Part shown: positions 27,791 through 36,120 of the stretch, piece by piece
Layout of the letters: every line of letters begins with the position of its first letter
Position numbering within the stretch: position 1 is the stretch's first letter
Source of the DNA: Helicobacter mustelae
Lineage (GTDB): Bacteria > Campylobacterota > Campylobacteria > Campylobacterales > Helicobacteraceae
Reading direction: 5' to 3'
NCBI RefSeq assembly: GCF_900476215.1
Contig: NZ_LS483446.1
Location: 310,001-374,000, forward strand
Length of the DNA stretch: 64,000 nucleotides
Made by a program: the position numbers and the translations under genes
The notes under the pieces: generated by a model
Databases searched by the model: none
What the model saw: the letters and a program-made list of their open reading frames with translations, nothing else
What the model was told of the DNA's origin: nothing

Positions 27791-30205
27791 TTGAAAATTA
27801 AACAGTTATTTCTATTTTTCTGCATGTTTTTATGTTTTAGTTTTGCAGAGGAGATGATTAAGGAAGTACGTTATGATGGGCTTGTGTACATGTCGGATTT
27901 GCTTGCTCAAGAAGTCACTGGCATCCAGAAAAACCAACCCCTAGATGACAAAAAACTCGATAAGGCGATTTTAGAGCTTTATTCCCAGGGCTATTTTAGA
28001 GATGTATATGCGACTTTTGATGATGGGATTTTGACCTTTCATTTTGTGGAAAAGCCACGGGTGGCAAGCATTGAGATCAAGGGCTATGGAACAGAGCAAG
28101 AGCGGGAGGGGCTGTATAAGCAGATTGGCGTAAAGAAGGGCGATGTTTTTGATGATCAAAAGCTAGAAAAAGCCAAAGAGATTCTGCAAACAGTGCTTGA
28201 GGTGCATGGATATTATGGCACCACCATCCAATTAATTAAAACTGAGCTCAGCGAGAATGTGTATGCCATTATTTTTGATGTCAATCGTGGGGATAATATC
28301 TATATCACCAAGGCCATTTATGATGGACGCAAGGCCCTTTCTGTGAGTGATGTGGAATCCCTCTCTGCCAACAAAGAAAGACAGTTCATGGGCTGGATGT
28401 GGGGGCGCAACAACGGAAAGCTGCATTTACAAGAGCTAGAATATGATAGCATGAGAATCCAGGATGTCTATATGCGTCATGGATTCTTGGATGCCAAGGT
28501 TTCTGCACCATTCCTAGACGCCAATTTTTCCAATTTCACTGCGCATCTTTATTATAAAATCGATGAGGGGAGGCAGTACACCGTCTCTGACGTGGAAGTT
28601 GATATTGATGATGAGGTAGAATCTGTCTCCAAGCTCAAAAAAATCTCTCGTGTAAAGGTTGGCAAGATTTTCAATATTGAAGATCTGCGCATGGATGCCC
28701 AGCTGCTAAAACAAGCCATCGCTGATTATGGCCATGCCTTTGCAGTGGTATCTCCTGACCTTGACAAAAATGAAAAAGAGGGTACAGTCAAGGTCATCTA
28801 TCGCATCCAAGTGGGCCAAAAGGTGCATATTGGAGATGTCATCGTCACAGGTAATACACGAACCGGAGATAGGATCATCCGCCGTGAGATTTTGCTAGGC
28901 CCAGGGGATACCTATTCGCTCACCAAGATCCTTGCCTCAGAAAATGCGCTGCGCAGACTGGGCTTTTTTGAAAATGTCAAAATTGATCAAAAGCGTACCA
29001 GCGAGCATTCCATGGACTTGATTGTGAATGTGTCTGAGGGCAGGACTGGGGAACTGCAGTTTGGTATGGGTTATGGGAGCTATGGGGGTTTGATGATCAA
29101 TGGAACCGTGAGTGAGCGCAACCTCTTTGGAACTGGGCATAATGCGAGTATTTATGCCAATATCTCCACAGGTTCTGGGCTCTCTTATTTGGGGATTAAA
29201 AATGCAGGTCGATCTTTCTCGGGAAATATTACACTAAGCAATCCAAGATTATTTGATAGCTATTATAGTGCTTCTGTTAATATCTATGCTACCTATTCTA
29301 TCAACTATCAGTATGTCCAGCAAAATGGTGGTTTTGGGGTGAGTATTGGTAAGTTGCTTACAAATACCTTGCGCGTAGGCTTAGGTTATGATTTAAATAT
29401 CCTTAAAACTTCTCATTTCACCTCACCCCTCTATGAGCGCTATTATGCCTCCAGCAATCGTATTGTTGGCTCCTTTGATGTGGGTGGTAGACCCATCGAG
29501 GTGCGTGGGCTTTGGAAAAAAGACTATACTCTACCAATTACTAGCTCCATTACTCCAAGTCTTAGCTTTGATAATACCGATGACTATTATTTCCCCAAAA
29601 ATGGCTTTATTGCATCCACTTATCTCCAATTCAATGGGCTTGGTGGAGATGTTTACAATACCAAGGTTTATGCAAAGTTTGCAGCGTATTATCATTTCAA
29701 AAGAATGATTGGACTGGATTTGATTGGACGTTACAAAGTGCAGGGAGGATATTTGTTCCGCTATAATCCAGAGGGATTCTTACCAATCAACACCACTTTT
29801 TATCTCGGTGGGGTGACCACGGTGCGTGGATTTAGAAGTGGTTCGATTACCCCAAAAGATCAGTTTGGTCTATGGGTAGGAGGAGATGGAATCTTTACCA
29901 ATGCAGTAGAACTTAGTTATGGTTTGCTAGAGAAAGCAAAATTGAGAATTTCTGCTTGGTTTGATTATGGTTTGCTGAGCTATCGTGTATATGAAGGAAA
30001 GAGTAAAAATTTGGCAAACTATAAAAATTATGGTATTTTGGGAACAGGAGAAAGTGCGATAACATGGAGGGCAGCTGTTGGTTTGGCACTAGAGTGGGTT
30101 TCTCCCATGGGTCCTATAGTACTTGTATTCCCGATAAAAAGATTCAATCAGCAGCCAGGGGATTTGATTTCAAACTTTGAATTCACCATGGGAACGAGAT
30201 TTTAA
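27791..30205 (+). CDS. bamA: Outer membrane protein assembly factor BamA
   Basis: Central subunit of the BAM machine that folds beta-barrel proteins into the outer membrane. After a signal peptide (KIKQLFLFFCMFLCFSFAEE) come POTRA repeats (about 25-360), then a 16-strand Omp85 barrel with the conserved loop 6 motif VRGF (VTTVRGFRSGSI). The chain ends in Phe (TMGTRF), as expected for a BAM substrate signal. I take TTG 27791 as the start, because GAAGG lies seven bases upstream and the signal peptide begins there; the frame is open from TTG 27764. bamD is elsewhere in the window. Confidence 0.93.
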   Translation: MKIKQLFLFFCMFLCFSFAEEMIKEVRYDGLVYMSDLLAQEVTGIQKNQPLDDKKLDKAILELYSQGYFRDVYATFDDGILTFHFVEKPRVASIEIKGYGTEQEREGLYKQIGVKKGDVFDDQKLEKAKEILQTVLEVHGYYGTTIQLIKTELSENVYAIIFDVNRGDNIYITKAIYDGRKALSVSDVESLSANKERQFMGWMWGRNNGKLHLQELEYDSMRIQDVYMRHGFLDAKVSAPFLDANFSNFTAHLYYKIDEGRQYTVSDVEVDIDDEVESVSKLKKISRVKVGKIFNIEDLRMDAQLLKQAIADYGHAFAVVSPDLDKNEKEGTVKVIYRIQVGQKVHIGDVIVTGNTRTGDRIIRREILLGPGDTYSLTKILASENALRRLGFFENVKIDQKRTSEHSMDLIVNVSEGRTGELQFGMGYGSYGGLMINGTVSERNLFGTGHNASIYANISTGSGLSYLGIKNAGRSFSGNITLSNPRLFDSYYSASVNIYATYSINYQYVQQNGGFGVSIGKLLTNTLRVGLGYDLNILKTSHFTSPLYERYYASSNRIVGSFDVGGRPIEVRGLWKKDYTLPITSSITPSLSFDNTDDYYFPKNGFIASTYLQFNGLGGDVYNTKVYAKFAAYYHFKRMIGLDLIGRYKVQGGYLFRYNPEGFLPINTTFYLGGVTTVRGFRSGSITPKDQFGLWVGGDGIFTNAVELSYGLLEKAKLRISAWFDYGLLSYRVYEGKSKNLANYKNYGILGTGESAITWRAAVGLALEWVSPMGPIVLVFPIKRFNQQPGDLISNFEFTMGTRF

Positions 30206-30215
30206 AAGGCAGACA

Positions 30216-31262
30216 ATGAAAAGAGCAAGCAATCAAGAAATATTGCACCTCATGCAAAATGCCTCTCTAAGGGAACTGGGGGTCATGGCAAATGAGATAA
30301 AAATAAAGTTGCATCCAGAAAGAATCACCACCTTCATCGTGGATAGAAATATCAATTACACCAATATTTGTTGGGTGGACTGCGAGTTTTGCGCATTTAA
30401 GAGAAGGATCAATGAAGATGGGGGCTATATTCTTAGTTTTGAAGAGATTGATAGGAAAATTGATGAATTATTAGAGATTGGCGGCACACAGATTCTGTTT
30501 CAGGGTGGCGTGCATCCTAAGCTAAAGATTGATTATTATGAGAATCTTGTGGAGCATATTCATCAAAAATATCCCCAAATCACCATTCATGGATTCTCTG
30601 CAATTGAGATTTATTACATTGCCAAGGTTTCCAAACTCAGCATCCCTGATGTCTTGCAGCGCCTAAAAGCCAAGGGCCTCTCCTCCATTCCTGGGGCGGG
30701 TGCAGAGATCTTGAGTGATCGTGTGCGCGATATCATCGCACCAAAAAAGATTGATTCTGATGAATGGATTGATGTGCATAGACAGGCTCATAGACTTGGT
30801 ATCAAAAGTACGGCTACAATGATGTTTGGCAGCGTGGATAGGGATGAGGATATTATTGAGCATTGGGAGAGGATACGCGATCTCCAAGATGAGACAGGGG
30901 GATTTCGGGCATTTATTTTGTGGAGTTTCCAACCCCAAAACACGCCTCTGCAATCCAAAATGCCACATTTGCAAAAGGCATCTCCCAATCGTTATTTGCG
31001 CCTGCTTGCCTGCAGTAGGATTTATCTGGATAATTTTAAAAATATCCAAAGCTCTTGGGTGACGCAGGGCTCTTATGTAGGGCAGTTGGCATTGCTTTTT
31101 GGGGCTAATGATCTAGGAAGTACAATGATGGAGGAAAATGTCGTCTCTGCTGCTGGTGCGCGCAATTCTATGAATCAGCAGGAAATGATTGAATTAATCA
31201 GGGACATAGGAGAGCATCCTGCCAAGCGCAACACTGCTTATGAAATTTTGGAAAGATATTGA
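30216..31262 (+). CDS. mqnC: Cyclic dehypoxanthinyl futalosine synthase (radical SAM)
   Basis: Third step of the futalosine pathway to menaquinone, used by Helicobacter instead of the Men pathway. The radical SAM cluster motif is CWVDCEFCAF (CxxxCxxC), and the family block GGTQILFQGGVHPKL marks MqnC rather than MqnE. The start at 30216, ten bases after bamA, gives 348 residues; the open frame extends to 30177 inside bamA. The gene is coupled to the M16 gene. Confidence 0.93.
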   Translation: MKRASNQEILHLMQNASLRELGVMANEIKIKLHPERITTFIVDRNINYTNICWVDCEFCAFKRRINEDGGYILSFEEIDRKIDELLEIGGTQILFQGGVHPKLKIDYYENLVEHIHQKYPQITIHGFSAIEIYYIAKVSKLSIPDVLQRLKAKGLSSIPGAGAEILSDRVRDIIAPKKIDSDEWIDVHRQAHRLGIKSTATMMFGSVDRDEDIIEHWERIRDLQDETGGFRAFILWSFQPQNTPLQSKMPHLQKASPNRYLRLLACSRIYLDNFKNIQSSWVTQGSYVGQLALLFGANDLGSTMMEENVVSAAGARNSMNQQEMIELIRDIGEHPAKRNTAYEILERY

Positions 31263-32575
31263 TGATGAAGAAGATAATTTTAATTTTTGGGTTTATTTTA
31301 GGAGTGGCAATGCAAGCAAATGAAGTAACTTATATAAAAATTAATGAGCAAAAGGTCCCTGTAATTTTTGAGGAATCCCATCTCATTCCTACGGGCTTTT
31401 TGCGACTGAGTTTTTTGGGTGGCGGAAGCATCAATGATAGAAATCTCTCAGGCCTCAGTGCCTTAAGTGCAGCGTTGCTCAATGAGGGTACAAAAACATT
31501 GGGTGTGATTGGATTTTCCAAAGAGCTGGATAAGCGCGCAATTACCCTGCAGGCAAGTTCTGGGATTGAGACCATCAATCTTGAGATGCAATTTCTCACA
31601 GAAATGCAAGAAGATGCTTTGAAGCTTTTGAAAGATTTGATTTTTGATCCCAATTTCACCCCTCAGACTTTGGAGAAAATCCGCAATAATGCGATTAGTC
31701 GTCTATCAGCAAAGGAAAATGATTTTGACTACATCGCCAATAGAAATCTCTCCAAAATCCTTTTTGAGGGAAGTCCTTTGGCAAATAGCCCCACTGCTCT
31801 CACGCTCAAAAAAATCCAATTAGAAGATATCAGGGTGCTAATCCATCAGAATTTTGTCCTCTCTAGATTGGTGATTACTATGGGTGGGGACATGAAAAAA
31901 GAACAAGCCCTACAAAAGTTAAGTGCCATCCTCTCTGGTCTCCCTCAGGGCGTGCCTGCAAGTCGTCCCTTTTATCATGTGAGTGCCAAGACTCAAGAAA
32001 AGATTGTATACAAGCAAACAGAGCAGGCCTATATTTATTTTGGCTCACCCTTTAATCTCAGTGACATGAGAAATGAGGGCTATAAAGCAAAGATTTTGGG
32101 ATTTGTTCTGGGATCTAGCGGCTTTGGATCAAGGCTGATGGAGGAGATTCGCGTAAAGCGCGGACTAGCATATTCTGCGTATTTGCGTATCAATACAGGC
32201 AAGGTTGTCAATTATGCCTCTGGCTATCTACAAACAAAGCCAGAAAATCAAGATGAGGCCATCAAGTTGGTCAAGGAGATTGTGGCTCGATTTGTCAAAG
32301 AGGGGATCACTAAAGAAGAGTTAGAGGGCGCTAAGCAATTCTTATTAGGCAGTCAGCCACTAAGAGAAGAAACGCTCTCTCAGCGCCTAGATGCACAATT
32401 TTTGAATTTTTATTTGGGATTACCCTTAGATTTCAACAAGATCCAATTAGAGCAAATCAAAAATGTGAGTCTGCAAGAAATGAATGCCTATATCAAGGGG
32501 CACACAGAATTGAATAATCTAAGCTTTAGCATCGTAACAGTGCGGCAAAAATCTAGCAAAGAGGAGAAAAAATGA
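31262..32575 (+). CDS. M16 family peptidase-like protein lacking the zinc motif
   Basis: Protein of about 437 residues with a signal peptide ([19 protein letters not shown]) and two M16 half-domains. The region that normally holds HxxEH reads [13 protein letters not shown], so the zinc ligands are missing. The C-terminal-type motif [14 protein letters not shown] is present. Such chains act as the inactive partner of an active M16 subunit, or as non-peptidase scaffolds; an active partner is not in the window. The start is ambiguous between ATG 31262 and ATG 31265, and a TTG at 31259 is less likely. Confidence 0.85.
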   Translation: MMKKIILIFGFILGVAMQANEVTYIKINEQKVPVIFEESHLIPTGFLRLSFLGGGSINDRNLSGLSALSAALLNEGTKTLGVIGFSKELDKRAITLQASSGIETINLEMQFLTEMQEDALKLLKDLIFDPNFTPQTLEKIRNNAISRLSAKENDFDYIANRNLSKILFEGSPLANSPTALTLKKIQLEDIRVLIHQNFVLSRLVITMGGDMKKEQALQKLSAILSGLPQGVPASRPFYHVSAKTQEKIVYKQTEQAYIYFGSPFNLSDMRNEGYKAKILGFVLGSSGFGSRLMEEIRVKRGLAYSAYLRINTGKVVNYASGYLQTKPENQDEAIKLVKEIVARFVKEGITKEELEGAKQFLLGSQPLREETLSQRLDAQFLNFYLGLPLDFNKIQLEQIKNVSLQEMNAYIKGHTELNNLSFSIVTVRQKSSKEEKK

Positions 32576-33999
32576 GTGCATTTGAGACTGTCATTGGCCT
32601 AGAGGTTCATGTCCAATTAAACACAAATACGAAAATTTTTTGTTCTTGTGCAACGAGCTTTGGAGAAGATCCCAATAAAAATGTCTGTCCCACTTGTTTG
32701 GGATTACCAGGTGCATTGCCAGTGCTCAATCGCGAAGTGGTAAAAAAGGCAATTTCCTTTGGCACTGCCATCGGTGCGCAGATCCATCAAAATTCTATTT
32801 TTGCAAGAAAAAATTATTTTTACCCCGATCTTCCTAAGGCTTATCAAATTAGTCAATTTGAGATCCCCATCGTTGGGCGTGGCAGCATCCAGATAGAGCT
32901 TAATGGAGAAAAAAAGACCATAGGCGTGACGCGTGCACATATGGAGGAGGATGCGGGCAAAAATATTCATGAGGGCAATTGCAGCAAAGTAGATCTCAAT
33001 CGTGCTTGTACTCCATTGCTAGAAATCGTGAGCGAACCTGATATGCGAAGCAGCGATGAGGCTGTAGCCTATCTCAAAAAATTGCATTCCATTGTGAGGT
33101 TTTTGGGCATCAGTGATGCGAATATGCAAGAAGGGAGCTTTCGCTGTGATGCAAATGTTTCTATTCGTCCTAGGGGTGAGGAAAAATTTTATACGCGTGT
33201 AGAAATTAAAAATCTTAACTCTTTTAAGTTTATTCAAAAGGCGATCGAGTATGAAGTAGAGCGTCAAATTGATGCGTGGGAAAGTGGAAATTATGCTAGG
33301 GAAGTTGTGCAGGAAACAAGGCTTTTTGATACTGCTAGTGGCATCACAAGATCGATGAGAGGCAAGGAAGAGGCAGCAGATTATCGCTATTTTCCAGATC
33401 CAGATCTTTTGCCAGTGTTGATTGATGAGGATTTGATGAGAGAGGGCAGAAATATACCAGAGATGCCTGATGAAAAGCGATCGCGCTATGTTGTAGAATT
33501 TGGCATCAAAGATGCTGATGCAAGCATTTTGACCAGTCATTTGGAGGGTGCGTTGTATTTTGAGGAGATGATTGCTGAGGGAGCAAATCCTAAAAATGCG
33601 GTGAATTGGCTAAATACAGAGCTTACAGGGCGCTTAAAGGGTGAGAATAATTTAGAGAATTGCGGCATTTGTGCAAAAACTCTAGCAGCCCTTGTGAAGC
33701 GCATTGATGAGGGCAAGATTAGTGGGAAGAGCGCCAAAGACATTTTGGATGTCCTTGTGGAGCACAGAGGTGGAGATGTAGATCATCTGATTGATGCTAT
33801 GGGATTGGCACAGGTCAATGATGATGATACGATTTTGAGCGCAATAGAGTCTGTATTAAGTGCCAATGGTGATAAGGTCGCAGAATATAAGAGTGGAAAG
33901 GAAAAGCTCTTTGGTTTTTTTGTGGGTCAGGTAATGAAGAATTCCAAGGGCGCAAATCCTACAAGAGTCAATGAATTATTGAAAGAAAGGCTACAGTAG
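32572..33999 (+). CDS. gatB: Aspartyl/glutamyl-tRNA(Asn/Gln) amidotransferase subunit B
   Basis: Transamidosome subunit that converts Glu-tRNA-Gln and Asp-tRNA-Asn to the amide forms; Helicobacter lacks GlnRS, so it is essential. It has the conserved start [15 protein letters not shown], zinc cysteines in CSC...CPTCLGLPG, the [13 protein letters not shown] block and the C-terminal YqeY-like tail. It overlaps the M16 gene by ATGA. gatA and gatC are not in the window. Confidence 0.96.
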   Translation: MSAFETVIGLEVHVQLNTNTKIFCSCATSFGEDPNKNVCPTCLGLPGALPVLNREVVKKAISFGTAIGAQIHQNSIFARKNYFYPDLPKAYQISQFEIPIVGRGSIQIELNGEKKTIGVTRAHMEEDAGKNIHEGNCSKVDLNRACTPLLEIVSEPDMRSSDEAVAYLKKLHSIVRFLGISDANMQEGSFRCDANVSIRPRGEEKFYTRVEIKNLNSFKFIQKAIEYEVERQIDAWESGNYAREVVQETRLFDTASGITRSMRGKEEAADYRYFPDPDLLPVLIDEDLMREGRNIPEMPDEKRSRYVVEFGIKDADASILTSHLEGALYFEEMIAEGANPKNAVNWLNTELTGRLKGENNLENCGICAKTLAALVKRIDEGKISGKSAKDILDVLVEHRGGDVDHLIDAMGLAQVNDDDTILSAIESVLSANGDKVAEYKSGKEKLFGFFVGQVMKNSKGANPTRVNELLKERLQ

Positions 34000-34192
34000 C
34001 TTTGTGCTTTTAAATCCGAATTTTTTCTCGCTCTAGCCAAAGAACTTTGACCCATTTCATAGGGGAACTTTGATAGAGGGATTTGCTAGTGCTTTGGCGA
34101 GTTATTTTTTGCTTTTTGGATCCCTTTTGCTTGGAGCAGAGTTGAGTCTAGCAGGGTGAATGGGGGTTTGCAGGGAAAAGAGTTGGTGGCAT

Positions 34193-34217
34193 GAAAATTT
34201 AAGATTTTTAAATTTTC
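34193..34217. repeat. Perfect AT-rich inverted repeat
   Basis: GAAAATTTAA and TTAAATTTTC form a ten-base-pair stem around loop GATTT, 190 bp after gatB. The stem has little GC and no T-run follows, so terminator activity is doubtful. Confidence 0.6.
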
Positions 34218-34370
34218 AATAGCAGCGCATATCCATGAGTGCAAGAATCATGAAAATCTACAGAAGTAGCTAGGGATTTAGGGAGTCAGAACATTGTATA
34301 GTCGATGAGCTCGCGGTTGCAAAGATTGTAAAAATTCATAGCAGCAAAAGTCGCAGTAACAATGTCTTTT

Positions 34371-34390
34371 CCCATGACTTTAGTCATGGG
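34371..34390 (+). mobile_element. Possible IS200/IS605-type end hairpin (remnant)
   Basis: CCCATGACTTTAGTCATGGG is a perfect eight-base stem with a TTTA loop. This arrangement (G/C-rich arm, GACTTTAGTC centre) recurs at right ends of IS200/IS605-family elements and near the end of their omega-RNA. No tnpA or tnpB coding sequence is present, so it would be a solo end. It could instead simply be the hairpin after tonB, but no T-tract follows on the minus strand. Confidence 0.35.
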
Positions 34391-34409
34391 GGATTTGTGC
34401 GATGGGGTA

Positions 34410-35150
34410 TCATTGTGTGGAGAGATTGTAGACGATGGGGACTTTGATGCGCACTCTTTGCTTGGGTAGGGGGAATTCCTTGGCAGCATCATTGACTGCC
34501 TGAAGCGCACTTTTGTTCAGGACATTTCCTGCATTGCTATCTAAGATCTTTAGTCCATCGATACTGCCATCAACATTCAAGATGAATTCCACAGTCACCT
34601 GCCCTTCTAGCCCCCGGACTCTTGCAATCCTGGGATAGGGATTGTTTTGCGCGATAGCAGTGCGGATCTTGGAGAGGAACTCATCGCTAATGCCCTCGTT
34701 ATAAGCAAGTGCTTCTGCAGTTTGCCCCTCTTGGTCTAGGTTGGAGGATTTTTGTTTCTCATCGGTTTCCTGCTTGGTTTGTGTGGTTTGCTCCTTTGTC
34801 TCCTCTTTTGGTTCAGGTTCTGGGGTTGGTTCAGGTTCTGGGGTTGGTTCAGGTTCTGGTTGTGGCTGCGGCTTTGGTTTTGGTTTGGGCTTTTTTGGCT
34901 CAGGCTTTTTCTTGGGCTTTTTTTTTGGTGGTGGTGGAGCTTTTGAAAAATTCGTCTGTTCGCCGCCATTATTCACACTGGCAATTTTCATGGCGATCAT
35001 TTTGTCTCCATTTTCTTTGACTTTGATGGACTTGGATTTGACAAAATCGATGAATGGAATCAATACGGATAGATAGAGAAAAGTTGCGCAGAGAAAGCCA
35101 ATTACACTTGGTTGTTTAATTCTTTCTCGTAGAAATCGCAAAATTTTCAT
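34410..35150 (-). CDS. tonB: TonB energy-transducing protein
   Basis: Couples the proton motive force to outer-membrane receptors, 246 residues. An N-terminal anchor helix (about 15-38, VIGFLCATFLYLSVLIPFI) is followed by a long Pro-Lys/Pro-Glu spanning segment (about 68-120). The C-terminal TonB domain (about 160-246) has the family features YPRIARVRGLEGQVTVEF and FPLPKQRVRIKVPI. The start overlaps exbD by 35 bases. The three TonB receptors 6-16 kb away are its likely clients, together with others elsewhere. Confidence 0.94.
   Translation of the reverse strand: MKILRFLRERIKQPSVIGFLCATFLYLSVLIPFIDFVKSKSIKVKENGDKMIAMKIASVNNGGEQTNFSKAPPPPKKKPKKKPEPKKPKPKPKPQPQPEPEPTPEPEPTPEPEPKEETKEQTTQTKQETDEKQKSSNLDQEGQTAEALAYNEGISDEFLSKIRTAIAQNNPYPRIARVRGLEGQVTVEFILNVDGSIDGLKILDSNAGNVLNKSALQAVNDAAKEFPLPKQRVRIKVPIVYNLSTQ
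34810..34859 (-). repeat. 18-bp tandem repeat in the TonB proline-rich spacer
   Basis: Two complete 18-bp units and a partial third (GGTTCAGGTTCTGGGGTT on the plus strand) encode repeated Pro-Glu-Pro-Thr. Length change would alter the reach of TonB across the periplasm. Confidence 0.75.
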
Positions 35151-35496
35151 GATTTTTTTCCTTTAGGGCATCCAGAATCTTTACAAAAACCTCAAATTTT
35201 GATTGCTTGTCGCTTTTGAGTTCAATAAGTGTTTTATTGTCAATGGGAGCGATAATCTCTTTTATTTTTTCTAGATCAATGGGTTTGTCATCCAGATATA
35301 CAACATTGTTTGCGTCCACTGTGATAACGACAGTCTTTTCTTGCTTGGGCTGTTGTGCTGAGTTTGCCTCTGGAACATCGACCTTGATCTTTCCTTGCGC
35401 TACAAAAGTAGAAATGGTCAAAACAATCGCCAGCAAAACTAGCATAATATCGATAAATGGGACGATATTGAGTCCCTCTCCTCTTTTAATTTTCAT
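35116..35496 (-). CDS. exbD: ExbD biopolymer transport protein
   Basis: Proton-channel subunit of the TonB-ExbB-ExbD complex, 126 residues. A single N-terminal transmembrane helix holds the essential Asp (NIVPFIDIMLVLLAIVLTIS, D11/D14 region), and a periplasmic domain follows. It overlaps exbB by eleven bases and tonB by 35, so the three are one operon. Confidence 0.94.
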   Translation of the reverse strand: MKIKRGEGLNIVPFIDIMLVLLAIVLTISTFVAQGKIKVDVPEANSAQQPKQEKTVVITVDANNVVYLDDKPIDLEKIKEIIAPIDNKTLIELKSDKQSKFEVFVKILDALKEKNHENFAISTRKN

Positions 35497-35914
35497 TTTT
35501 CATCGCTTTGTATCGGTTGCTGATGATTTCAATTTTTCGCAGGAGTGCATTATAAATCATCAAAACAGGGATGGCTACGCACAATCCCACACCAGTGGCC
35601 TGCAGCGCCAAAGAAAGATCTCTCATAATCCTCTTTGCATCAATGTCGCTGCCCTGACTCATTCCATAAAATGTGATGATAATCCCGCCAACTGTGCCAA
35701 GTAGACCGATGTAGGGTGCATTGGAATAGATGATATAGAGCGCAGTCATGTTTTTTGTCAGAGATTCTTCTAGCATATCTGCAGTTTTGAAGTCTCCAAA
35801 ATTCACGCGGCTAAAAAAAACCAGGCGCTCAATTGTAAACCAAATGGCAATAAATCCCATAAAACCAAGTATTGAAAAAATGATGATGTCAAGATAGAGT
35901 TCTAAAAAATGCAT
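35486..35914 (-). CDS. exbB: ExbB biopolymer transport protein
   Basis: Proton-channel scaffold of the TonB system, 142 residues, the short MotA/TolQ/ExbB form with three membrane segments (about 8-28, 65-88 and 103-125). The conserved motif YIGLLGTVGGIIITFYGM is present. It is the first gene of exbB-exbD-tonB. A promoter with an extended -10 and an overlapping NikR-like element lies directly upstream. The same operon is nickel-regulated in H. pylori. Confidence 0.94.
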   Translation of the reverse strand: MHFLELYLDIIIFSILGFMGFIAIWFTIERLVFFSRVNFGDFKTADMLEESLTKNMTALYIIYSNAPYIGLLGTVGGIIITFYGMSQGSDIDAKRIMRDLSLALQATGVGLCVAIPVLMIYNALLRKIEIISNRYKAMKNEN

Positions 35915-35939
35915 GGGTACCCTCGAATTTTTTCTTGGG

Positions 35940-35968
35940 ATTATAACACGATAATAACAATATTCATA
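35940..35968 (-). promoter_or_regulatory. exbB promoter with possible NikR site
   Basis: On the minus strand TGTTATAAT (extended -10; TATAAT at 35945-35940) lies about 25 bases before the exbB start. TAACA-N15-TCATA at 35944-35968, read on the plus strand, matches the Helicobacter NikR consensus TRWYA-N15-TRWYA in nine of ten positions and overlaps the promoter, a position expected for repression. The region is AT-rich, so chance matches are possible. Confidence 0.45.
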
Positions 35969-36120
35969 TTTAATGTAGCAAAATTATGGATAAATTAATA
36001 ATATTTTGCAGAAATAGGCTGTTATTATAGAATTTTTCTTATCAAAAGCTTAATTTTGTAAGTAATTCCAAAAGATTTCAATCCAAAATGAGGAGGATTG
36101 AGTGGAATTATGGAGACTTT

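Larger units (their letters stand above)
34000..34409. other. Non-coding region between gatB and tonB
   Basis: About 410 bases without a credible gene. It contains an AT-rich perfect palindrome (34193-34217) and a hairpin typical of IS200/IS605 right ends (34371-34390), listed separately. A short frame across 34286-34409 on the minus strand merely continues an alternative frame of tonB. Confidence 0.6.

Noticed and set aside
34286-34510. 74-residue minus-strand frame at the tonB end
   Set aside because: It overlaps the tonB C-terminal domain in another frame and runs through the hairpin at 34371-34390; no evidence for translation.
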